A stretch of DNA of 13,123 nucleotides from Smittium culicis (Eukaryota > Kickxellomycota > Harpellomycetes > Harpellales > Legeriomycetaceae). The position numbers were made by a program, and so were the translations under genes. Positions 1 to 7,670 of this stretch are shown here, in pieces (the stretch's first letter is position 1; the number at the start of each line of letters is the position of its first letter). Below the pieces are notes generated by a model. The model was not told where the DNA came from. It saw only the letters and a program-made list of their open reading frames with translations, and searched no databases. The stretch covers positions 1 through 13,123 of the forward strand of contig LSSN01005410.1 of assembly GCA_001970855.1 (NCBI GenBank). Reading direction: 5' to 3'.

Positions 1-45
1 ATTATGGTACCAATTCCTATTGTTCAAATACTTCTTTCTTTATTC

Positions 46-120
46 AATCCTAAACAGGATTCATAATTCGTTACCTGTTGCACAACAGGTATTACATCTT
101 GTTAATAGGCCCTAAGGCCT
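46..120. repeat. Three successive small inverted repeats
   Basis: AATCCT (46-51) pairs with AGGATT (56-61) across a 4-base loop. TACCTGTTG (72-80) pairs with CAACAGGTA (83-91) across only two bases. AGGCC (107-111) pairs with GGCCT (116-120) across four bases. All arms are perfect and evenly spaced about 25-35 bases apart. They could fold as hairpins in RNA or act as binding sites for a dimeric protein; nothing in the sequence decides between these. Confidence 0.6.
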
Positions 121-165
121 TTTCTTTATTCTTATATTGACCTGGAAATCAATTTTCTTTTTGAG

Positions 166-173
166 TATAAATA
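166..173 (+). promoter_or_regulatory. TATA-like box in the left-end island
   Basis: TATAAATA lies inside the palindrome-like GAGTATAAATACTC, just left of the most GC-rich part of the island. It is positioned to drive a plus-strand transcript starting near 195-205. TATA-like strings are common in AT-rich DNA, so only its position at the edge of the GC-rich block gives it weight. Confidence 0.25.
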
Positions 174-522
174 CTCGGTTGATGGCGGTTATGTTTGAAG
201 ATCGCAGTAGTGAACAGTCGAGATTGGTGATTGAATCGGTGCTCTGAGAATCTAGAGGCTGGACATACCTTTCGACACTCGATAGCCAGTGTTGACTGAC
301 TAACCCCTACTCTTTCATAAGACTTACACCATAGGGTATGTAAGAATGGAATTCTTTAAGGTCTATCCCGAAAGACCGTCTCGCGTGATGTTCCTTGAAG
401 AAATATGTTATGGCAAGTTCAAATTTGATGGAAATTTATGATAAACTAAATTGTTTTTAATCTGCCATACAGCACGTTTATATAAAACATCCTCTACCTA
501 TGCGTATACAATCATACAGGTA

Positions 523-585
523 TTAAGTGAAGTAAATGCTAATAAATTTGTGTTGTTGTGACGGCTATAAAATATAGGCTATTTT
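523..585 (-). repeat. Possible outlying fragment of the 4-6 kb repeat family (copy E)
   Basis: The plus-strand text beginning TTAAGTGAAGTAAATGCTAA and running into a TAAATTTGTGTTG stretch and TATAAAATATA resembles, in the same order, the left halves of the repeat copies starting near 4895 and 5750. The characteristic AATAATCTCCC core is not present after it. The match was made by eye in AT-rich sequence and is weak. Confidence 0.25.
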
Positions 586-626
586 TTTAATTTTTTGTTT
601 ATAGAAGAGATAATTATACGCAAAAA

Positions 627-632
627 TTTATT
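627..632 (-). terminator. Poly(A) signal AATAAA for RPL9
   Basis: On the minus strand an AATAAA hexamer lies about 52 bases past the RPL9 stop codon, followed by a T-rich stretch. Position and sequence suit the 3' end signal of the L9 transcript. Confidence 0.5.
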
Positions 633-683
633 AATAAACATAAATGAAGAATTTGGAATAAGAGTATTTTTGATATAAAAAAA

Positions 684-1326
684 TTATTCGTCTTTAACAA
701 TGGTGCTTTTTTCTGAGACGTAGATACCGTCAAGGAATTTACGGATATCTTTGTTTCTGACGCGGGTGGCTTGAGTGAGACTGGCAGCAGATTGGGAGAC
801 GTTTTCAATATCATTACCAATCAATACCAATTCGTCCTTGACGTTGGAAGATTGGGTGATGGTAACACCTTCAAGCATAGCAACCTTTCTGACGAATTTT
901 TCACCGACGAAGTTTCTAATTTCGACGGATTCTTTGGTATCAGCAATAACAACGTTGATGGGGAAATGCGCATATACCATACGCATTTTGTATTCGTAAC
1001 CTTTAGTGACACCAATGATCATGTTATTGATGTGGGTAACGACAGTGCGGATACAAGCAACGTGTTTGCGGCCACCGTGCCATACCTTGACGTTAATCTT
1101 GTTTTTACCGAGACGTTCCAATTCCATATCGATGTATCTGAGATCACGGAACAAAGTACCTCTTGGTCCGGTAACTTTGACTTTTCTGGACTTAACCTCG
1201 ACGGTTACTATACATAATCGTTAACACAAGTTAAATAAAATTTAATAATTAATATAAATATTAATTATAGAAATACTCACCGCCTTTTGGGATAGTGACA
1301 ATATCTTCTTTGTATATGTTCTTCAT
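684..1326 (-). CDS. RPL9: 60S ribosomal protein L9 (uL6), two exons
   Basis: The gene encodes a structural protein of the large cytosolic ribosomal subunit; uL6 proteins bind 28S rRNA near the stalk base and sarcin-ricin loop. It reads as join(1281..1326, 684..1207) on the minus strand, giving 189 residues, the usual length for eukaryotic L9. Exon 1 encodes the first 15 codons plus one base and begins [15 protein letters not shown]. Exon 2 holds the rest, including the family-typical [41 protein letters not shown] and the near-C-terminal [18 protein letters not shown]. The HGGRKHVA form is the fungal version (as in yeast Rpl9) rather than the animal one. The start is the first ATG of exon 1 and aligns with the usual MK start of the family. 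The frame is intact, codon use is GC-rich compared with flanking DNA, and nothing suggests decay. It is the only gene here I regard as functional. Confidence 0.95.
1208..1280 (-). other. RPL9: Spliceosomal intron of RPL9 (73 bases, phase 1)
   Basis: On the minus strand the intron begins GTGAGT and ends TATGTATAG. It splits the codon for Val16 after its first base. A branch-site-like TGTTAAC (1220-1226) lies about a dozen bases before the acceptor AG. Removing it restores a perfect L9 frame between the glycine ending exon 1 and [10 protein letters not shown] at the start of exon 2. A short intron close to the start codon is common in fungal ribosomal protein genes. Confidence 0.93.
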
Positions 1327-1405
1327 AGCAACTATTCCTCCCTAAATTGAAATAAAAAAAGACGTTCAATATTGAAAGGCGATAGCTTATATAAAAAAAA
1401 AAAAA
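1327..1405 (-). promoter_or_regulatory. RPL9 promoter: TATA box and A13 tract
   Basis: Upstream of the RPL9 ATG on the minus strand there is TATATAAG (1386-1393), about 60 bases before the start codon, directly abutting a run of 13 T on this strand (A on plus, 1393-1405). Poly(dA:dT) tracts beside TATA elements are typical of nucleosome-depleted, highly expressed fungal promoters. A purine-rich leader (AGGGAGGAATAG) precedes the ATG. The transcription start itself cannot be read from sequence. Confidence 0.45.
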
Positions 1406-3860
1406 GTGGGATTCGTGTTGATTAGCGTAGAATATTGTGTTTGTTAATCATAAAAAGTAGTCTTGAGTTTCAATGCTAATTTCTATTATTTTTATTTATT
1501 TTTCGACATACTGTTCGAGTTGAATAGTCTAGCTTGAAGTTGAAGGGTTAAATATAGTGAATTTGTAACTTACGTGTATGGGCCTATATCGCTGATATTG
1601 TTAAAAGGGGGATTTCTATTAACTTTATCATCACTAAAATTTGGGTGTCTTTTTTTTTATTATACTTAAAATTTTTTTTTTCATTTTAGCTTTTATTGAA
1701 TCTCGAAATTTATAGCAACGGGATAGCAAATGAATTTCTATGTGTGTTGATAATTGGCTATTGATTTCATCCATGATATCAATTGGACCATAACAATGAT
1801 ACTAAATCAAATTAAGCTTGAACTAATAGTTTTTGGTTATGATTTGGTTAAAAAAATTGATAAATTACTAATAGTATCTGTCATTGGATAATTTCGTATT
1901 GCTCATAGTTATTGGATACATATTTTTTTTAGTACTAATAATTTTTCATTTAGTATTGTTGGCAATATTACCTAATTTATGACTTGCTTTTATGGTAATA
2001 CAATTCTTTATATTTCAACGCACTAATAACACCTGTGTTAGTTGATTCGATTGCAATTTTTAAGATTATATACTATTTGCTATAAAAACTATGAAAGCCA
2101 ATAATTATATGATTATCATAATTTTGTGATTTGATTATGATTGCAGCTGGATATTTTTTGTACATCATTCACAGCCTACCGCCCATGTAAGGGTTAAGAT
2201 TCTAGTCAATCTTGTGCTAATATATACTTTTTTGAGATAATTCTCAAAGCTTGTATTTTGTGGTATTAAGAAAAAGCGTTTAGCTACCTTAAAATAAAAC
2301 ACCTAGCCAATTTAGGATTGAATTTTATAGATAATATAAGTCATCTAGATAATATTATTAAATCGTAGAGCATTAAAATTTTTCAACTGTAAGCTTTTTT
2401 GCTACGTCTCAGGCAAATTAGAGTAACAAACAAATATTATTAAATCACAATAACGTATACTCTTTGTACATAGCTGCTTATCGAATTATTGAATTTCTTA
2501 TACAACGTAAATTTGAAGGAAAATTTTTTTATTTAAATTATAATTGTTATTATCTGAAATATTAAATGTAACTGCGAAGAAAAGTAACGAAATTGCTTCT
2601 GTAGGGTTGGCTTAAAACTGAGAGAATCACTAATCAATTATTATATCATTTTAGTATAGCTTTTATTACTATTTTATTCATCAACTCTATCAAGCTTATT
2701 AGACTATCATTGAGCAAAAAAAAAATTCAAGTAAGATTCGTAAATTTGGTATAATCTTATAAAAATATAAAATAACGATTTTTTACAAGTACACTATTAA
2801 ATCTTGAATTTATTTACGTCTATCTAGTGAATATATTTGTTTTTTTTTTAAATGTTTTTAAGAATTTATGTTCTAATATTGCTAATAAGGGAGAGAACAA
2901 TAATATCAATCCTATCATAAAATATTTAGTATTTTAAATGCTAAAAGGAACAACAAAAAAAACTTTGCCTGATTATAAGAAAAGACGCTCAACAAAAATA
3001 TTGAAACTTTTATGATATGACACATTGTTATATCAAAGAAATTTTTATTGAATCTCATTATGAAAATTAAATATAAACTTTATAAAGGAACAAAATAACA
3101 AAAAATATTACATATCAAAAAAAATTAATTAAAAGATTTGAATATGTATCACTATGCAAAAAAAAAAAAAAACAATTGAATAATCTTTTTTAAATCTATA
3201 TAGATGATTATTTGAAAAAATGATATAAATAGACAGCTATCGAAAAATTAATGCTGTCTTTATTGAATAAATTATGGGTTAAACCTATGAAGGAATCTTT
3301 TATTCGCTTTCTATACACTTTTTGTCACAGGTCCAAAGTCTTTACTATTTTAATTAAAGCTTAATTTAATTTTACATTTTGATCAAACTCAGTACTTTTG
3401 ATTACACAAAGGAATTCTACGATCTCATTTTATAAAGACTTTTTTTATGAGTTAGTGACATAATTTGAAAATAAAATCTCATATTTTTATATCTAGCTGT
3501 TATTATATTATATATTTCATTATCATCACCATTTATATCATTATTATAATCTTTTAAACTCTACTATTATTATGCTTTATAGTAGTATTTTTTATATTTT
3601 CATTATTATAATATATTTTTATTTTTACTCGCAAGCTTTAAAGTAATAGCTTATTTCAATATACCTTTATTAATGTCGGGAATATAAAGAAACAGGTTTA
3701 ACCAAAATTTAAAAAAGAGTTAGTGTATTTCTATATAATAAATTCAAAACAAAATATACTTTTCAAAGATTATGAATAAATGTATTACATCACATAAATC
3801 AAATTCTTTTTTTCCTTTATAGCTTGTTTTATAAAACATGGATATATTTTTGGTTTATTT
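1406..3860. other. AT-rich stretch without recognisable genes
   Basis: I see no ORF with a recognisable product, no RNA gene and no clear transposon ends. The stretch has many A or T homopolymers, including 15 A at 3158-3172. AGGGTTAA occurs at 1544-1551 and 2190-2197. A slightly GC-richer patch lies near 2150-2215 but gives no protein signal on either strand. A weak repeat-like string (AAAATCTCATATTTTTA) near 3473-3490 may be a remote relative of the repeat family further right. Confidence 0.7.
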
Positions 3861-3905
3861 TATTATGTAAAAGCTCTGAACCTCTATAAATAATTATTTT
3901 ATCAT
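3861..3905 (-). repeat. GDYF repeat family, copy G (weak)
   Basis: The plus-strand text AAAAGCTCTGAACCTCTATA followed by AATAATT parallels the core of copy C (AAAAAGTTCCTGCCCCTAG followed by AAATAATC), with several differences and a small insertion. The upstream half of the repeat is not convincing. The minus-strand peptide pattern is not in a single frame, so this is either a much decayed copy or a chance match. Confidence 0.25.
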
Positions 3906-4043
3906 CACTATCCTGCTCTGCTTATATCTCTACTTTTAGCTTGAAATAATTTTCTAATTAAAATTTTTTATTTTTTTCATTTTCATTTTCACTTTGTTAT
4001 TTTTTATTTTTTATTATTAGTTCGTTTTTCTTTTGGTCTTGTG

Positions 4044-4070
4044 AAAAATAAATAAATAAATAAAATAAAA
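4044..4070. repeat. (AAAT)n microsatellite
   Basis: About five consecutive AAAT units, slightly imperfect at the right end, lie in otherwise unremarkable AT-rich DNA. It is a simple sequence tract with no visible function. Confidence 0.8.
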
Positions 4071-4088
4071 CTCGTATTTAGTAGATTC

Positions 4089-4273
4089 TTTAATGAATCA
4101 GAACTTATTTTAACTACGTATTTTATTTTCTATCGTGAATTGTACAAAGCTGATTATTGTTTCAGATGGTTATTTCAGCAACATTTTCTAATATACTTTG
4201 AAAATTAAATCATAGATTTTGAGTACGAAAAGTTAATTGAAAAAATTCTATTATTAGAATAATCTCTAATATT
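4089..4273 (-). repeat. GDYF repeat family, copy D
   Basis: On the plus strand this copy shares with copies A and C, in the same order: TTTAATGAATCAGAAC (compare TTAAGGTGAAGCAGAGC), TATCGTGAATTGTAC (compare TTAGCGTGAATATTAT), TGAAAATTAAAT (compare copy A) and TACGAAAAGTTAA (identical in copy A). It ends AATAATCTCTAATATT, against AATAATCTCCCATATT in C. Several differences from C are C-to-T. On the minus strand the core reads NIRDYSNNRIFS, in register with the other copies, but stops follow downstream. No function is recognised. Confidence 0.5.
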
Positions 4274-4894
4274 TTATATTATCTTATTTTATTGTAAATT
4301 TACAATTTTATTTGTTATAACTCTGAGATAGTATTGAATGCAATATTCAGCTAATCAATCAAAATTAAAAAAAGAAAAAAAAATCATTTGAATTATATTT
4401 ATATTAATCTATAAGTTTTTGTATTCTAAACTTGATTTTATTGCGTGTAAAGGATATTTTTAAAAAAAATCTGTTAAAAATCAAAAAGTTTAAAAAAAAC
4501 GATTTTATTATAGAATCATAGAAAATTTATATAAATTTGAATCTAAAGAAATTTCATCTTTTAAATTCCAAGACTTTATTTTATTGAAAAATTTTTTGCT
4601 GTTAATAAAAACCATTGTAGATAAAATACTATATATAAATTCCTCGATGAATGCAAGCTAGAAGATAATGACAGCAAATTTGCCCACTAAAATAAATAAA
4701 AGCTTATTTAAAAAGCGTATAAAAAAAAGAGATCAATATATCAATAATTAGCCCGTGATATCAATGAAGAAAATAAAATAATTAAAATTTTTTGACAAAT
4801 CTTTTTGTTATTAAAGACAAAAGTCTCTTTTTTTTGGCCTAATAGATTTTTTACGAATAAATATAAAATTTTAGAATTTATATAAATTGGATAT

Positions 4895-5090
4895 TCTTAG
4901 GTGAAGTGAAACTTTTTTTCATAAATTTTGTTTTGCTACAATGAATTATATAAAAATAAAAGTTATATAATATAATATAATATATTCGATAGAATTTACT
5001 AACAGAATATGAAAATTAAAATAGAGCTGATATACGAAAAGTTAAATAGAATTTGTCTCGCACCTCTAAATAATCGCCCATATATGGGAG
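4895..5090 (-). repeat. GDYF repeat family, copy A
   Basis: It opens with TTAGGTGAAG on the plus strand and has the central motifs TGAATTATATAAAAAT and ATTCGATA (compare TGAATATTATAAAAAT and ATTCGATA in copy C). It closes with CCTCTAAATAATCGCCCATAT. The minus-strand core reads PYMGDYLEVRDKFYLTF, open through about 25 codons before a stop. Third-position-type changes relative to the other copies suggest a formerly coding unit. A (TATAA)n-like run near 4966-4983 interrupts similarity to the other copies. Confidence 0.55.
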
Positions 5091-5094
5091 ATTC

Positions 5095-5337
5095 TTATAG
5101 TATGAGGAACTTTTTTTCCTTGGTTTTTATTTGGTAATAGTAATTAAGTGTCTTTATTGGATAATCTATTCCATCCATTTGATAATATATTCTAGTTGAA
5201 TACAAAAACAAAATAAGAACTGAATAGAAAGAAAAATTTAAGTAGAAATAGTTGCGCTCCACGAAATAATCTCCCGTATTACCTTTACCCTTTCCCATCC
5301 AACACTCGTAAAAAAAATAATTTATTGATTCGTTCAT
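5095..5337 (-). pseudogene. 80-codon ORF spanning repeat copy B, function unknown
   Basis: An ATG-started frame of 80 codons runs through copy B. It begins MNESINYFFYECWMGKGKG, contains the family core NTGDYFVERNYFYLNF at about residues 20-35, then a hydrophobic/aromatic stretch (SVLILFLYS, about 38-46), and ends in a Lys-rich tail before TAG at 5095-5097. I do not recognise the family. Related copies to left and right have the same core but are broken by stops, so this is most likely the least damaged member of a dead family, and its openness may be partly chance in a low-GC frame. No promoter, intron or signal peptide is convincing. A live small gene cannot be excluded. Confidence 0.25.
5160..5280 (-). 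repeat. GDYF repeat family, copy B
   Basis: Plus-strand CATTTGATAATATATTCTAG aligns with CATTCGATATTATATTCCTA of copy C. The core TTTAAGTAGAAATAGTTGCG, followed by a GAAATAATCTCCCGTATT end, aligns with TTTTAATAGAAAAAGTTCCT and GAAATAATCTCCCATATT of C. The minus-strand core reads NTGDYFVERNYFYLNF. This is the only copy in which the reading frame stays open well on both sides of the core. Confidence 0.6.
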
Positions 5338-5749
5338 GATTTATAAACTAATTATTTTTTTTTAAACTAACATATACTTATGAATGACTGGGCCTCGTAA
5401 TTAAAGTTCTATAATTGACCTCAATTGGCTATAATTGGTAGACCAAAAATATCTACTACGCAGTATAGGGTTAATTATAGATTATCTTTTCATGTGAAGC
5501 AATATTAACTTGAAGATATCATTTTCATATCGTCATCTCAAACTGGAACTATTTATTTTTTCTACTCACTTGATCAATTACAGTATATTTTGATTGTGAA
5601 ATTATTGACGCTGCAGGTAAAAACAATGTTCGCCTTATTTAAAATAAAAATGATAATTTTTTATCTTATAGCAATGAAGCTAAAATAAATGGCCAGATTG
5701 TATTACTAAAACTGTTTTTTATTAGGCTTTTCGATTTATAAATATTGAA

Positions 5750-5940
5750 GATTTTAAGGTGAAGCAGAGCTATTTTCTTGTAAATATTATTTGTTAGCGT
5801 GAATATTATAAAAATATTAGCTGAATCAGGTAATTCATTCGATATTATATTCCTATCTGACTTATAAAAAAAAGCACAATTGATAAGGGGAATTTTAATA
5901 GAAAAAGTTCCTGCCCCTAGAAATAATCTCCCATATTTAC
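5750..5940 (-). repeat. GDYF repeat family, copy C
   Basis: On the plus strand it runs from TTTTAAGGTGAAGCAGAGC through TTAGCGTGAATATTATAAAA and CATTCGATATTATATTCC to CCCCTAGAAATAATCTCCCA. It is the copy to which the others align best. The minus-strand core reads FVNMGDYF, then a TAG stop, then GQELFLLKFP. Further in-frame stops follow, so this copy is not coding now. Confidence 0.55.
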
Positions 5941-6067
5941 AAATTCAGTAACGCACAGAAGAGAACGCTTATTGTTTCAAATTCTTATAGGAAGTAAATA
6001 GGCTAACACTGTTCTTATAAATTTACAGCTGCTTTTGAAGTAGAATATTTTTAGCTCTTAAAACAAA

Positions 6068-6445
6068 TATTGAATATCATGAATATGGCTATTTCTGATG
6101 TATTTTATTGGTTTAGCAGCGTTTTTCCTACAAAAATTTTGCCTAGCGTGAAATTTTATTTAACACTTATACGAACGGTAAACTTTTTTTAGTCTACTTA
6201 ATATAGCCAAATTTATTCAATAAAAATAATTTAATTCTGAGAATCGAACATTAATTGATTTTCTGTATAATAGCAGCAAATAATTAATTGTCTACTAAAT
6301 CATAATTGAATAAATTAATTCGCATTTTTAAAGAGAGTTGGATGTGAAAGGGTTAACTGATCAATTCTCGCTATAGATTCACTGCAGTTTTAAAATTTGC
6401 TTCGATGAAAAATTCCGATTTGGGAAATAATTGCGCATGTCTAAT
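6068..6445 (-). repeat. GDYF repeat family, copy F (split or expanded)
   Basis: The right-hand core (6404-6443), GAAAAATTCCGATTTGGGAA followed by ATAATTGCGCATGTCTA, aligns with copy C's GAAAAAGTTCCTGCCCCTAG followed by AAATAATCTCCCATATTTA. On the minus strand it reads LDMRNYFPNRNFSSK in register with the other copies. A left segment near 6068-6135 (GGCTATTTCTGATGTATTTT, then ATTGGTTTAGCAG) resembles the left half of copy C, but the interval between the two parts is longer than in C, so an insertion or unrelated sequence lies between them. The match is by eye. Confidence 0.35.
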
Positions 6446-7079
6446 ATATCTTTTCCACGATTAACCATAGCTTACTTGATTATTTTTATAATAGATAGAT
6501 AATTTATACTATCTTGAATATATTTTAAAACAATATATATTTCAAAATTACTATTGATTTTACAAAAGATTCAAATACAAAAAAAAACGGGGTAAAAATC
6601 AGCTCAGAATCCAAATTCTCTGTTTGAAATCGTATAACTATAAGATTTGCTTTGGATTTTTTTTGAGACTGATACTTTCCATCTATATATTAAAATAAAT
6701 TTGGTAATTAATTAAGCAAGCGATTTTTTAAAACTACAATAGTTAGCCGATTTAACTTTAAAAAATTTTTTTAATTCTGAAATTAGTTAAGTTTTTGTTA
6801 AGCAAATATTTTGAAAAAATTAGAAATTCTTAATAAAAAGAGCTGCCAATCAAAAATGATCAAACTTTGAAGAGGATATCTCTATTCAAATTAATTAGTT
6901 ACCATAAAAAAATTAAATAGAATATACAAGCACAGTTTCAGGGACCATGTTTAGCTTGAAATTTATCCATGTTAACTGTTCTCCATTAGATTTCAATTTT
7001 TAAATCTGCGTTTTAAATAATCCTCAAGCTGTCATTTTCATTTTTCTGAATTTGATAATGATATGAATAAATTGGAAAC
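6446..7079. other. AT-rich stretch without recognisable genes
   Basis: I find no reading frame with a credible product and no RNA gene. The stretch has many A and T runs. Just left of it, AGGGTTAA occurs at 6349-6356. Confidence 0.7.
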
Positions 7080-7292
7080 TTGTCCAGTAGCTTATCACTA
7101 AAAAAATTATTCATCGAGCAGATAGTTCATCTCAGCCTAAAGGATAAGCATTATATAGATATCTTATTTGATATTAAAGCTCTTTGTGACCAGGTTTTAC
7201 AACTACAACCCTCCTTTAATTTATATACTTGCATAGGTAATAGTATCAACTTATTTTCCGGGCATTCAATATTTATGAAAATTACTTCTTAA
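7080..7292 (+). pseudogene. Possible relic of a coding exon, unidentified
   Basis: A 70-codon open frame runs here, starting at TTG rather than ATG and followed by TAA at 7290-7292; the same frame stays open for a further 25 codons or so after that stop. Compared with its surroundings it uses GC-richer codons, for example in the parts reading EQIVHLSLKDKHYIDILFDI and ALCDQVLQLQPSFNLYTCIG. I do not recognise a family, and no catalytic or binding motif is visible. The missing ATG, the short length and the immediate AT-rich flanks suggest a decayed exon at best. It could be chance. Confidence 0.2.
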
Positions 7293-7670
7293 AAAAGGAT
7301 ACACACCTTATTCGCCTTTCGTATAAGCTGCGTTGATGAATTGATATTTTATTTAACAATAAACATATAGAGTTGAAATTTTAAAATTTCAATTACATGA
7401 ATTTTTGGTTTTAAGTTTGTTGTAACAATTTCTAAGCATAATTGATCGTTAAAATTATTTTAGTACCAAATATTTTTATGTATATATATATAATTATTGA
7501 GCGTACTCATTATATTCAACTGGCCATTACAATGCTCGTATGCTTCAAAAAAATTTTATATTTTTAAGAATATATAAAGCGCTGAGATTTAGCCATTTTT
7601 ATAAAATTAACTGCAGATCAGCTAATTTTATTCACGGGAATAAAGGCTAAAAATCGTTTCATGTTATAAA
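7293..7670. other. AT-rich spacer before the GST relic
   Basis: Nothing recognisable was seen. It contains a TATATATATA run near 7481-7491 and no open frame of note. If the GST relic was once a resident gene, its promoter would have lain in the right part of this interval, but no specific element can be defended. Confidence 0.6.

Larger units (their letters stand above)
1..435. other. GC-elevated noncoding island of unknown nature
   Basis: I see no credible reading frame here, yet base composition is far above the surrounding AT-rich DNA: bases 241-300 hold 30 G/C of 60. The segment carries three small inverted repeats in its first 120 bases, a TATA-like box at 166-173, a further hairpin (GGTCT at 360-364 with AGACC at 373-377) and a CTTACA/TGTAAG pair near 323-345. 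A GC island in an AT-rich genome can be a structured RNA gene. TATA plus hairpins would also suit an LTR or another transposon terminus. I could not match it to tRNA, 5S rRNA, a spliceosomal RNA or an LTR with clear TG...CA ends, so its identity stays open. It may continue beyond the left edge. Confidence 0.4.

Noticed and set aside
76..450. LTR with TGTTG start in the left-end island
   Set aside because: No matching CAACA end, no target-site duplication and no primer-binding site could be found, so the LTR reading is kept only as a hypothesis.
771..1217. Plus-strand 148-codon open frame opposite RPL9 exon 2
   Set aside because: It is the antisense shadow of a strongly conserved ribosomal protein gene and translates to nothing recognisable.
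6241..6254. Minus-strand TGTTCGATTCTCAG resembling a tRNA T-arm
   Set aside because: The flanking bases do not form the T stem and no other arms are present.
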